A stretch of 64,000 nt of DNA from Aphanomyces cochlioides (Eukaryota; Oomycota; Saprolegniomycetes; Saprolegniales; Verrucalvaceae): NCBI GenBank assembly GCA_019828595.1, contig JAHQRK010000024.1, positions 186,001-250,000 on the forward strand, read 5' to 3'. Below the pieces are notes generated by a model. That model did not search any database, was not told the origin of the DNA, and was given only the letters and a program-made list of their open reading frames with translations. The position numbers were made by a program, and so were the translations under genes. Of the stretch, positions 29,765 to 39,828 are shown in pieces; the stretch's first letter is position 1; each line of letters starts with the position of its first letter.

Positions 29765-31185
29765 ACCACGCTGCATAACAATCACTAAATGCATTTGAAA
29801 AATATACTTACTGGTTGTTGGGGATGTGGCCTCGCGTATGGGCCGCTCGCATGTGCTGTGCCGTCAAAGGCAGCGCCAAAACAAATTCGAGCAATAAACG
29901 ACTGTACGAGGCATGCCTCAACTCCATGTCCAAAGGTTGGAGCATGCCTCGTTCAATCACACTGTGTTCGAGAAATATACGTCCATGATAGTGAGTCGCA
30001 GACAAGTAGAGTAGACAAACATGGCGTTGTGTCACGGCGCTATGATGTGCCAAGCTCAGGAGCGGCTCCGTTGAGCAGCTTCAGCAGATATGGACAATTG
30101 CTGGCCTTTGTCTCACACAGATGATTTTACTCTATCCCTTTCCTTATTTAAGTACTGGGGTGGTGCGCCTATCCTCCTGGGGTGGTGCCTTTAGCACTCC
30201 CCATCAAAAGCAGCTCTTGGTTGTTGTGAGGTAGATGCTGTAGAGAGGGTCCTTGGTATGTGATGCAAATGTTTTACTGGGAAGGTCAGCGCTTCGAAAC
30301 ACTGTGCTCTATGTTAAGGTATGTCCGTCACATGAGATCTTGAGAAGAAAGCTGCATCCCCTCCAGAAGATTATTGAGACCGCAATTTCTACAACGTCAA
30401 GGGTATTCACATTCATTCGACCGTGTTTGCTTGAACCGTTCGTGACATGGTGCGTACGTTGTGAATTGGTATATCTATCTATGCACGATATTGCATACAC
30501 TTTGGTTTTCATCGACGTAAATTTCGTCACCGACGGTTGTTGATGTGTAGTAGATCGGACGGAGCAACATTTCGTTCCAAGATGGTTCTCCAGATGCGAC
30601 TCTTGTATACTTTGCATCAAATCAACTTGACAGTCACTGCCTCAACATGACCTTTTCGGCCCTACGTGACAAATAGGTCAATCCCAGGCGGAAAGACGAC
30701 ACAATTCGCCCCGCCGAATAATTCAACAGAACGGACCCAAGACAGTGTGGACAGTAGGGCCATCTTGTCAGGCCTAGGATATGTTGTGTTTATCACCTTC
30801 TTTAAAGAAGAAGCGGTCACCTTGAACCCGAGCGCAGTGTGGGTTGGTAGTCTCAAGGGGTATATGGGTGCTACAGTTGTACGCTTAATTTGACGTCCTT
30901 GTACGACACAGCTGCTGTGGGTTGTTAGAACTCCGCACCCATGTATCCACTGGGCACATGGTAGTTTTCGAAACAGGTCTCATGAGGTCACATTTTACGG
31001 AGGATATCTCTATCCCCAGGAAGAGTTAGAGCGCCAAACTTTGTCATTTCCTAGCAGGCCTCATCAGGGTGGTGGCACGGCCATACGGTCTACCTGCCGC
31101 CTTGCCCGATGAGAGAAAATATAAAGAAACCCCTTTTTGGTGCACGTTGCCTCCGAGTCATCCTCCTGCAGAAAATTTTTCACCC
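29765..31185. other. intergenic, nothing recognised
   Basis: 1.4 kb without a supported gene. Small features only: a hairpin-like pair CGAGGCATGC/GCATGCCTCG near 29908-29952 and a twice-repeated CTGGGGTGGTGC near 30155-30190. Confidence 0.45.
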
Positions 31186-31267
31186 GACCTCCGCTTCGGA
31201 GAGCGCAATTTTGGACGGATGTCTGACGTCGTCCGCGCAGTTTAAGGCTTTGCCATTGCTGCTTGAA
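31186..31267 (+). repeat. left inverted-repeat arm
   Basis: It pairs with 32780-32869 and lacks about 5 bases (CTTCG duplicated in the partner). Confidence 0.75.
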
Positions 31268-31558
31268 TGAGAAAAACCTAAAATTTGATCAGAATATTGA
31301 ATAAAACCAGTAGAAAAACCAATAAAAACCTGTGACCTGAGACAGTCGTGACCTATTCCAGGCACATTTGTGGTTGCCCATGCGTTATCTTTGCCGGAAT
31401 GACAAAAGTAAAGAAACTTCTCACAATCCGAAATCGAAAAAATACAGTGCACGACGCTTTCGTTTCGCGACGGCCTGCTTGAACACTTAGCGGTGCAAAT
31501 ATGCGGTAGCTCTCGAATTTTTCTCAATGTTGCTCTATTTCAAACAGCAACGCCCCGA

Positions 31559-32116
31559 ATGAAGCCCAAGCAGCTCTTTATCGTCGCCTTAGCTCTCATT
31601 GGCACATGGGCTTTCGCCTCCACAGCTGCTGAACAAGCAGCCCAGGATGGATGAATCCTCTCCAGAGTGTGACGGTTTTGAAAAGCACAATATCAATGTT
31701 CTATGAAGACGTTTGAAGACGTTGACCAACTGGCCAAATCCTCCTATCTACCGTCAAAATCGAACAATTGTAGAAGCTACTGAGGATTGCTAGTCAGTTT
31801 TAGAATTAACCTCGGCCAACTAACAAGGTGTTCTGAACTCCAAATCGTGTGCGTGGGAGGTCCAACCACACCTCACAGAAAAGCCCTTAAAACGCACTGC
31901 GCCTTTCCAGGCGACCGTCATAAGAGCCTAACCTCATCGGACTCAAAAAGTATCAGCTCCTTCTCCACCGTCGTCATCTCTTCACTGTCTGCTGGTGTTA
32001 TATTTTTGATATCACCAACTTCAGGAGCCACCGTGTCCTTCATTGGCACGACGACCAACTTGTGCGACGTGTTGGTGAAAGAGTGCCGCGCTGAACTGGA
32101 ATTGGTCTGGGATCAA
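31559..32116 (+). pseudogene. polygalacturonase relic with large internal deletion
   Basis: The ATG at 31559 opens MKPKQLFIVALALIGTWAF, a signal peptide close to those of the 25.1 and 33.5 kb enzymes, and a TGA follows AEQAAQDG. After about 270 bases of unrelated or decayed sequence, one frame reads SSFSTVVISSLSAGV, then GATVSFIGTTTNLCDVLV. Here the early strand TVSFTGTTT is fused to the C-terminal TATNLYDVLV, so about 230 residues including every catalytic motif are gone. In the intact paralogues both joined sites contain ACTGGCAC, so the deletion may have used that short homology. Confidence 0.75.
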
Positions 32117-32779
32117 TATCCAAGCGACGAGTAAGTAAAATAGACAATGTGGCTCGAGTCCACTGTGTGTGATGGTAATCTTGAGGTACAAAGTCTTCGT
32201 AAATTATACCCGGTGCAAGGTCAGTGTCGCTCAATTGGAAGCAATAATAGCGACTACAAGTCGGTGTTCTGCTACGCAACCACGTTAGGCATGAGCGAGG
32301 ATGCCACTCCGTGTTCTATGAACAGAGATCGGAGGTACAAGATTTCGCTGAGACGAAAGAAATGGCCGTATTGACGTCGTAAGCACAGTGACAATTCATT
32401 ACTACGCTGCGGTCGGTCGTCAATTAAAGTACTGAGCAAGCCGGCATAGTTGAATATGGGCCGTTTGCTGTCGTTTTCCATCGGCGGTCGAAAACAAGAT
32501 CAAGCTTTACGATCTCCACAATTTCCCTCACGAGAAGGTTCTCTTCATTTCAAATCCCCCCGAGGTTACATCACAAATCTCTTTTATGCCGACGAAAAGT
32601 TGCAATACCACGAACTAGTCGCTGACAGCAGTGGATTGAGTCCCCAACCTACCTGTTACATAAGATGTTGCCTACATGTCCTTCCCGCACGACTGGCTTC
32701 ACGTACTTCAGTGATTGTGTCTGTGTTTAACTTTAACTTGGAGCTAAGGTTGCCAAGGTTGCTCTATACTGAATTAAAC

Positions 32780-32869
32780 ATTCAAACTGCATTGGCAAAG
32801 CCTTAAACTGCGCGGACGACGTCAGATATCCGCCCAGAAAATTGCGCTCTCCGAAGCGAAGCGGAGGTC
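32780..32869 (-). repeat. right inverted-repeat arm
   Basis: Inverted partner of 31186-31267. Confidence 0.75.
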
Positions 32870-32930
32870 GACAAATTGCCTGAGTGTTCACTAGTTTTCG
32901 GTAAGTTAAATGCCATAAGACAGCTAGAGT

Positions 32931-34558
32931 TCTGTACAACTTTACAGTCTTACTTCGGATCATTAGTGTGCATTGTATCCATATCATGTCCTGGATTTTA
33001 CTCGAACTCCGTTAAAAATGCTACCAACGCAACCTTCTTGCACCTTTCTAGTCCACCTACGTCGCTTGTGCTTTGAGTTTCGTCGTCTCCAATTCTAAAT
33101 TATATGACGACGAAGCTTTGTCTAAATTTTATGTCGAGGAAGCTTTGTCCAAGACAGAGCACCGCAGCAGCAACAATGTGCTCTTTGAATGATGACATTG
33201 TGCCTTGCCCTTAATGTACGATGCTCTACTTGTAAAGAAGCTATCCCATCCACGGAGTTGTGTGAGTACGTCGAAAAATAAGCAAGTGCAACGCAGTGTT
33301 GCACTTGCGCATTACGCATGTGTAGCATAACTTTTCCCACCATAAGTTGTGGATTTAAGTGAAAAGTTAAACTTCCTCCAATGCATCTGTCGTCGAATTC
33401 GGGAAAGTATGTCTACAGCAATCTCTCGAATTTATCATTCTCAAATTTGCTCCTTCCCAAGCAAGAAACACCCCAATGAAGCCCAACGTCCTGTCCATCG
33501 CGGCTGCTGCCATTCTTGCCATTGGAGCCATCGCCTCCCCCGTTGCCGAACAAGAAGCTCAAGCCGGATGCACGCTCTCTGGAACCTACTCCAACTCCAA
33601 CAGCCTCAGCTCGTGCTCCACCGTCGTCATCTCCTCCCTCACTGTGCCTGCCGGTGTCACCTTGGATCTCACCAACCTCAAGGCTGGAGCCACCGTCTCG
33701 TTCACTGGCACCACCACCTTTGGCACCAAGTTGTGGGATGGTCCTCTTGTCCTGTTGACGGGAACCAACCTCAAGGTCACTGGCCCTGGCACTCTCGATG
33801 GTCGAGGTGCTTGGTATTGGAAGCAAGGCCAGTCCGTCTCCCGCCCAGTCTTCTTTCGTCTCAACAACGTTGACCACTCCACGCTCACCGGATTCACACT
33901 CAAGAACTCTCCCTTCCGCACCTTCAGCATTTTGAACTCTGTCAACACCCAACTCACCGGTCTCACCTTGGACTCCAAGGCGGGCGACGGTCTTGCCAAG
34001 AACACCGACGGATTCGACTTGAGTCGCAACAACAGGGTCAACATCACCCACAACACCATCTACAACCAAGACGACTGTCTCGCCATGCAGTCCAGCACTA
34101 ACACGTTGTTCGCATACAACTCGTGCACGGGTGGTCATGGCATCTCAATTGGTTCCATCGGTGGTGCGGCCGCCGATGCCTCCGATACCGTCCAAGGTCT
34201 CACGGTCGACAACAACAACATCATCAACAGTGCCAACGGGTTGCGCATCAAGACGATCGTTGGCATGAAGGGGCTGGTGTCTGGTGTGACGTACACGAAG
34301 AATACATTGTCGAATGTGAAGAATGCAATCGTGATGCACTCAGACTATGATAAGGCGAAGGGAGGCTATACTGGCTCGGCGACGAGTGCTGTAGGCATCA
34401 AGGGTGTCACGATCTCTGGTTTGACTGGCACGGCGACCAACTTGTACGACGTGTTGGTGAACCCAAGTGTGGTGTCAAACTGGAAGTGGTCTGGTATCAG
34501 TGTCCAAGCGAAGAGCAAGGGATCGTGCAAGGGTCAACCCAGCGGTGTGAATTGCGCG
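32931..34558 (+). repeat. segmental duplication, copy 2 (polygalacturonase with promoter)
   Basis: Partner of 24570-26205. It begins immediately after the right inverted-repeat arm and a short spacer, which may mark the duplication breakpoint. Confidence 0.9.
33435..33453 (+). promoter_or_regulatory. oomycete Inr/FPR core promoter
   Basis: TCATTCTCAAATTTGCTCC, identical to 25082-25100, lies 22 bases before the ATG. Confidence 0.75.
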
Positions 34559-34561
34559 TAA
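33476..34561 (+). CDS. secreted endopolygalacturonase, GH28 (copy 2 of recent pair)
   Basis: 361 residues with the same signal peptide and pro-segment as the 25.1 kb gene and all GH28 signatures (NTDGFD, QDDC, GGHG, LRIK). The flanks and first 80 codons are almost identical to that copy. Internal patches at about 33736-33860, 34100-34200 and the last 20 codons instead match the 49.4 kb gene more closely, including GGTGGTGCGGCCGCCGATGC at about 34159. This is the pattern expected of gene conversion. An Arg in NNRVNITH replaces the Gly of its relatives. It should be an active pectin-cleaving enzyme. Confidence 0.95.
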   Translation: MKPNVLSIAAAAILAIGAIASPVAEQEAQAGCTLSGTYSNSNSLSSCSTVVISSLTVPAGVTLDLTNLKAGATVSFTGTTTFGTKLWDGPLVLLTGTNLKVTGPGTLDGRGAWYWKQGQSVSRPVFFRLNNVDHSTLTGFTLKNSPFRTFSILNSVNTQLTGLTLDSKAGDGLAKNTDGFDLSRNNRVNITHNTIYNQDDCLAMQSSTNTLFAYNSCTGGHGISIGSIGGAAADASDTVQGLTVDNNNIINSANGLRIKTIVGMKGLVSGVTYTKNTLSNVKNAIVMHSDYDKAKGGYTGSATSAVGIKGVTISGLTGTATNLYDVLVNPSVVSNWKWSGISVQAKSKGSCKGQPSGVNCA

Positions 34562-34744
34562 ACTCGGTTATTGCGGAAATTGGATGAACAGTTTCACTAA
34601 CTCTTTCTCAACATGCATCTGCTTTCTACTCTCTTCAAACTCTGCTACCTTCTAGCTAGACTCGAGGAATCTTTGGTCTACTGTTAAAATATCAATGTCG
34701 GTAACAACAACTCTTGAATAACTGAGAGGGATATGATTAACCTA

Positions 34745-34935
34745 CAGTAAAGGCGTGGCTAGAGTCACCTTCCATGATGAAGTAGTTAACACCCTTGAAA
34801 AGAGGCGTGACATTTAGGCAAATAACATTTGGCTTCAAAAGAAATCTGAACATGGACAGGTGTTGACGCTGGGACGACGGTTGTTGGAGCGTGTACCTGC
34901 AGTTGTGCTGCCACAAGTTCCCAGTGCGACGATCA
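34745..34935 (-). pseudogene. CBM/linker/GH5 N-terminal relic
   Basis: On the minus strand one frame reads APTTVVPASTPVHV, then ISFEAK. A shifted frame continues PLFKGVNYF and MEGDSSHA. These align with the linker and the opening [29 protein letters not shown] part of the GH5 domains nearby. Only about 60 codons are left, with at least one frameshift. A CGSTTAG just upstream may be a scrap of CBM1. Confidence 0.65.
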
Positions 34936-35747
34936 CAGAACTCAATCTCCAACCCATGCACCAGCGAAAACATGAAAGTTCCTGTCCACAGGACGGGAAT
35001 CAAGGATGAGTATGATGACGGTGTTCTGATTGACCCCCTCTGGGCTTTCTTGAGTTATCTCACAATATGTTGACCTCTAAGGTCATCCATTTGAATAAAA
35101 GTTTGGCTCAGCTCTGTGATGTTTCATCGCCGAGTTGAAACATCACAGAGCAGAGTCAAACTTTTTGATTTTGATTGCAATTTCCCACCTGAACCAATTC
35201 GGCACGCCTAGTGCGCTGGCCAAATAGTCCTCGACGTCGGTCAGTCAAACCAAGAATTGCACATCCTTCGCCCCGTGGCCGCTTGACTGGTTGTAGCCGA
35301 AGTACACGAACTCCAAAGACTGACGTCTGGGTAGCAATCCCAGTGACTACAGCACGATTCGACTACGATTGCAAATGCACAGTACCCAGGACCCAATGTA
35401 ACTTCAGGGGTCGCTCAGCTGCGACCTTCGCGGTGGCACACAATCGGACCAAACTTGCGTTTCTCGCATCAGCGAAGAGCTCAAACTAGCTCCAGACAGA
35501 CGGCAAACGACTGATAGTGTAATGGAGCATCCAACTCCTATCACGCGTGAGGCATGGCTGAATGGTCCATATAAAACGAAGATCAAACTTGCTGATCGTC
35601 AGACCACCGTGCATACATTTGTTGTACATATTTGACGCCAGTCAGGAGTCCACATTGCTGCGTTTGTCGAATATCCACATGGCTGGACTTCTTTTACGGA
35701 TGGACCGCTCATTTATGTGTAACTTCGCAACTGCGGCGACAATAATA
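34936..35747. other. intergenic with one strong hairpin
   Basis: No gene recognised. It contains the inverted repeat at 35097-35165 and the upstream region of the GH7-GH5 pseudogene. Confidence 0.5.
35097..35165. repeat. 30-base-arm hairpin
   Basis: The arms AAAAGTTTGGCTCAGCTCTG... and their inverted copy differ at about three positions and include a 16-base perfect stem (GCTCTGTGATGTTTCA), around a loop of about 9 bases. No promoter or target duplication was identified. It could be a tiny MITE or a small-RNA precursor. Confidence 0.6.
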
Positions 35748-35760
35748 TCATTTTCCCATT
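35748..35760 (+). promoter_or_regulatory. relict Inr/FPR core promoter of the GH7-GH5 pseudogene
   Basis: TCATTTTCCCATT lies 33 bases before the ATG and matches the promoter of the intact paralogue (TCATTTTCCATT) apart from one inserted C. Confidence 0.55.
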
Positions 35761-35793
35761 GACTTTGTGGATATCACCCCAACACCGAAAGCC

Positions 35794-37775
35794 ATGAAGA
35801 TCGCCTTGCTTTCCTCGGTGGGGTCGCTCTTGCCCAACAAGTTGGCACCAGCACACCTGAGGTGCACCCTCCACTCCCATCCCAAACGTGCACGACTTCG
35901 GGAGGTTGTAAGACTGAAAACAACAAGATTGTGCTTGATGCCAACTGGCGCTGGACCCACAACGTCGGCGGATCCAAGAACTGCTACACCGGCAACACGT
36001 GGGACACCAGCTTGTGCCCTGACCCAGCCACTTTGCTGCCAACTGCGCCTTGGATGGTGCAGACTACACTGGCACGTATGGCATCTCTGCGTCTGGCGAA
36101 TCTGTGAGCCTCAAGCTTGTTACCAAAGGCCCCTACAGCACCAACGTTGGCTCTCGTGTCTACCTCCTCGAAGACGACAACAATTACAAGCTGTTCAAGT
36201 TGCTGAACCAAGAGTTCACGTTTGATGTCGATGCCTCGCAACTTCCTTGCGGTCTCAACGGCGCCTTGTACTTTGTCCAGATGGACAAGGATGGTGGCAA
36301 GTCCAAGTTCTCGACCAACAAGGCCGGTGCCGCTTACGGTACTGGTTACTGCGACGCCCAATGCCCCCACGACATCAAGTTTATCAACGGTAAAGCCTAC
36401 ACGTCGCATCCTTGCACAGTGGCGGAGCCAACTCGTTGCTCGAGCCCAACTGAGTGCGGTGACGATGCCACAGACAACCGCTACACTGGTATTTGCGACA
36501 AGGACGGTTGCGATTTCAACCCTTATCGCTACAACAATCACACGTTCTACGGTCCTGGATCCAACTTTGCCGTGGACTCGACCAAACCCATCACGGTTGT
36601 GACCCAATTCATCACGGGCGACAACACGGCCAACGGTAACTTGGTCGAAATCAAGCGCTTCTACGTCCAAAACGGCAAGGCGATTGACAACTCGGCCATC
36701 AACTGGAGCGGCATTGACGCCATCAACTCGCTGACGGACAAGGTGTGCAACCAAGCCAAGACTGTGTTTGGCGACCCGAACGACCACTCGAAGAAGGGTG
36801 GTTTGAAGGCCATGGGTGCTGCTTTGAAGAAGGATGTGGTGTTGACGATGAGTTTGTGGGTGGACTATGCTGCGAACTGCTTGTGGTTGGACTCGACGTA
36901 CCCTACGACTAAGGACGCTTCCGTGCCAGGTGTCGGCCGCGGTACGTGCGCCAAGACGAGTGGTGTGCCTGCTGATGTTTTGGCCCAAGCGCCAAGTGTG
37001 ACTGTCAAGTACGGCAACATTCGTGTGGGTGACTTGGGCTCCACTACCGCTGCTGTGAAGCCTCCTTTTCCATCTACGTCAACGCCCTCGGTCACCTCGG
37101 TGCCCTCGTCGGCCCCTGCTACACCAGTCCCTAGCTCAGCTACTCCCACTGATGCCCCCACTGAATACCCCCTCACTGATGCTCCCAGCGTCTCCCCTAC
37201 TGATGCTCCCACTGAATACCCTCCCACTGATGCTCCTAGCGACTCGCCCACTGATGCTCCCAGCGACTCGCCCACAGATGCTCCCAGTGACTCGCCCACA
37301 GATGCTCCCAGCAACTCCCTCACTGAATACCCCCCAACTGATGCCCCAAGTGACTCTCCAACGGAGTATCCGCCAACTGAATCTCCAAGTGGCGCACCCA
37401 CTGATGCCCCTTCGTCTTCTCCAAGCTCGAACCCTACTCCTGCTCCATCTCCCTCGTCCCCCTCGAGCGGAACTGTCCCAGTGTACTATCAATGTGGCGG
37501 CAACAACTACAACGGCCCAACTCAATGTGCCAAGGGATCTGGATGCCATATGTGGAGTGAATGGTACTCCCAATGCGTCCCTTCTACCGGTGCCTCCACG
37601 TCGGCTGGACTCAAGATTTATGAACAATGCGTGGCAATGGCTACACTGGATCGACGCAATGTCAAGATGGATTGGAATGCCACGTCTGGAACGACTGGTA
37701 CTCGCAATGTCTCTACCCAAGCAACGACCCTTCCCCTGCTCCGTCGTCGAGCGCCCCTCCTTCGGACAGCCCAAC
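35794..37775 (+). pseudogene. GH7-CBM1-CBM1 part of a decayed GH7-GH5 gene
   Basis: This is a paralogue of the 18.8-22.7 kb gene. The ATG at 35794 starts a signal peptide that shifts frame before [10 protein letters not shown] one-base loss near 36030 (in the PATCATNCA region) shifts again. An in-frame loss of about 37 residues at 36391 removes the catalytic EMDIWE entirely, joining [12 protein letters not shown]. The rest of GH7, a shorter [13 protein letters not shown] stalk and a CBM1 ([11 protein letters not shown]) read on. Then comes a second CBM1 ([10 protein letters not shown]) after another frameshift near 37625. The intact gene has only one CBM1. It ends where retroelement B enters the linker codons for SPT. 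Confidence 0.92.
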
Positions 37776-38122
37776 TGTGACGGTCGCGGGGATAGAGATG
37801 ACGCACAATAAGAATCGAAGGTCCAGACGTTTGGACTTCACAGGAACCGAATATCCTCGACTTTAGCCAAGGACTCTGCACCAGGATCGGAAGGAGAAGG
37901 AGACTAACAACGGTAGTGTAGATTAACCGAGTTAGGAGTAGTCGAGCAGAATGAGAAGTGAGACACATAGCTATCTAAGAATCTAAACATCTAATATGGA
38001 AGGATCGTGAGTTCGAGGACGCTTGGGTCGAATCGAACTAGAATCTTAGTGGTTTGAAAGGGATCACCTGCGTGGGATGATCCATGAGTTTGACAAGCAA
38101 CGATCGAGGCTCAACCGTCATA
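37776..38122 (-). repeat. LTR of element B (3' LTR in element orientation)
   Basis: The ends TGTGACGGT and ACCGTCATA are near-inverted. Just inside, on the element strand, CCAGGGGGC is a polypurine tract. Confidence 0.93.
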
Positions 38123-38292
38123 AGCCCCCTGGTAAGTTTCGACCCTCATGTCGAACGCAAGTTGGGACGGTTGGGATACTCGATCCATCAATGGGTTGAT
38201 GGCAATCAATCAAGTCAAGAGGCATACAGGTCCAGAGACCAAACTTGTGCAGGACTAAAGACGCGTGGTAGAGTAGTGTGATGTCATGGACT

Positions 38293-38701
38293 CTAATGGT
38301 AGATGTCCATGAAACGGGTCTCTTTGTCTAAGTCGGAAAACCGAGGGGATCGCCTTAGAGAAGGCAGTCCCTTGTCCATACGTAGTGAGTTCTCGAAGTT
38401 GTCGATGTAGGATCGGTAGTCCGATAACCTGGAGGCTTGAGTCCAATACTTGTATCCATCGACGTGTTCGACCAGGTATTCATTCGCGAGAGTTAGGTAA
38501 CCGTCGTTTGTCACAGATCTTGTGGATAGGCGAGTCGACGGAGGTGTTAGCGATATCGCCGTCGCTGTAATCGACGCGATCTACGAAGCTAGATCGTGGT
38601 AGGCAGTCGATCGTAAAGTCGTCGAGAGGCGACTCATCCTCAGGGACTTCTTCGTTGAAAGGTCTGGAGTAGTAACCTTTGAAGGGTTTTAGACGGTCCA
38701 C
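38293..38701 (-). pseudogene. element B integrase C-terminal / chromodomain-like end
   Basis: Two overlapping frames carry DRLKPFKGYYSRPF and YLVEHVDGYKYW, co-linear with element A. A frameshift near 38500 separates them, and the start is cut from the integrase core. Confidence 0.75.
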
Positions 38702-38900
38702 GTTGACCGTAACGATCTTGTCTGGGTGAGTCGGGATGTCGATCTTGTACGTGTTGGGTCCTATTTTGCGATCGATCCGATATGGTCCGTGCCAGTGAGT
38801 CGCTAGCTTGGGAGTCCGCTTGTCGTCGGGGTTGGTCGACTTCGAGAAATGTTTGTAGACCCAGACTGCGGACTGATCGTCGAAGGAGATCGGTTTCTGA

Positions 38901-39644
38901 TCAGATTTCGCTGCTGCACTTTTGTTCTGTCCCGAGACAATCTGATTCTAGACAAGTCGTCTCATTTCCTTCCACGATGAGGCGAGTCGGCGCTTGTATT
39001 GAGGAAGATCGTCGGACTTCCAAGCGGGATCGGAAGGCTAAGTCGAGAGGTAAGGTTGGGTCCCGACCGAAGAGGCAGAAGTAAGGTGAGTCGCCAAGAG
39101 TTTCGTGATGTGCGGTCCGATAGACGAAAAGTAGCCTGGGTAGGTAAGTATCCCAGTCAGTGTGGTGATCGTTGACATAGATCTTCATCATCTGGACGAT
39201 CATGTGATTGAATCTTTCGACTAGACCCTGACCCTGCGGGTGGTAAGGAGCACTAGCAAGTTTGTGGATTCCGAGTGTCGCGTACATCGTGGTCGCGAGT
39301 TCAGAGACGAAGTTAGATCCTCGATCGGATAGGAGTTTGTCAGGGATCCCGAATCGGCACAAGACTTCGTCGATCAGGACTCTGGAAAATGTCGAGGTCT
39401 TTAGATCAGCGACTGGGAAGGCTTCGACCCATCGTGTGAAGTAGTCGGCAAAGACCAAGATGTATTTGTTGCCGCGGTTCGTTGTGGCAAGGGACCCAAT
39501 GCGTCGACTACCAGTAGGCCGAAGGGACCTCGTAGTGAATAGATCGGCATCCTTTGCATCGGACCTTATCTCCAGGGTCGACCGCCCTTGGCACGATTGC
39601 AGTCGGGACATTTCGAGACATAGTCCTTGCAATCGAGTTGCCAA
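38901..39644 (-). pseudogene. element B integrase core
   Basis: LLSDRGSNFVSEL and GLVERFNHMIVQ keep the second Asp and Glu of the DDE triad. The first Asp region (shifted GSRRIGSLATT) is frameshifted near 39490-39530, where the homologous VVDALGPL of A is lost from this frame. It ends early near 38901. Integrase from this copy should be dead. Confidence 0.8.
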
Positions 39645-39828
39645 TTCAACCAGTAGGCAGTCGACGGATCCGCTCGCGAGTTTTCATGAGTCCGAGGTGT
39701 CCAGCGACAGGAGATGCATGACTTGCATATAGGACTTCTTCGACTAAGGAGTGCGGGATCACCGGAACAATGATAAGTTCGGGGTTTGTCAACGGAGTCT
39801 TGATAGTGACGTAGCGTCAAACGATGCC

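Larger units (their letters stand above)
31186..32869. mobile_element. TIR-bounded segment enclosing a polygalacturonase relic
   Basis: Arms of about 82-90 bases at 31186-31267 and 32780-32869 are inverted copies, starting GACCTCCGCTTCGGAGAGCG on the outside. They share GACGTCGTCCGCGCAGTTTA within and have small indels. Between them lie a decayed GH28 gene and unassigned DNA. This looks like a non-autonomous DNA transposon carrying a gene fragment. No clear target duplication or transposase was found. Confidence 0.55.

Noticed and set aside
32450..32806. 118-codon frame in the right part of the TIR segment
   Set aside because: No family, no promoter motif, and it overlaps the inverted-repeat arm region. 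Treated as chance.
35568..35580. CATATAAAAC as a TATA box for the GH7-GH5 pseudogene
   Set aside because: It lies over 200 bases upstream, while an Inr/FPR match sits 33 bases before the ATG. Oomycete genes of this type generally use the latter.
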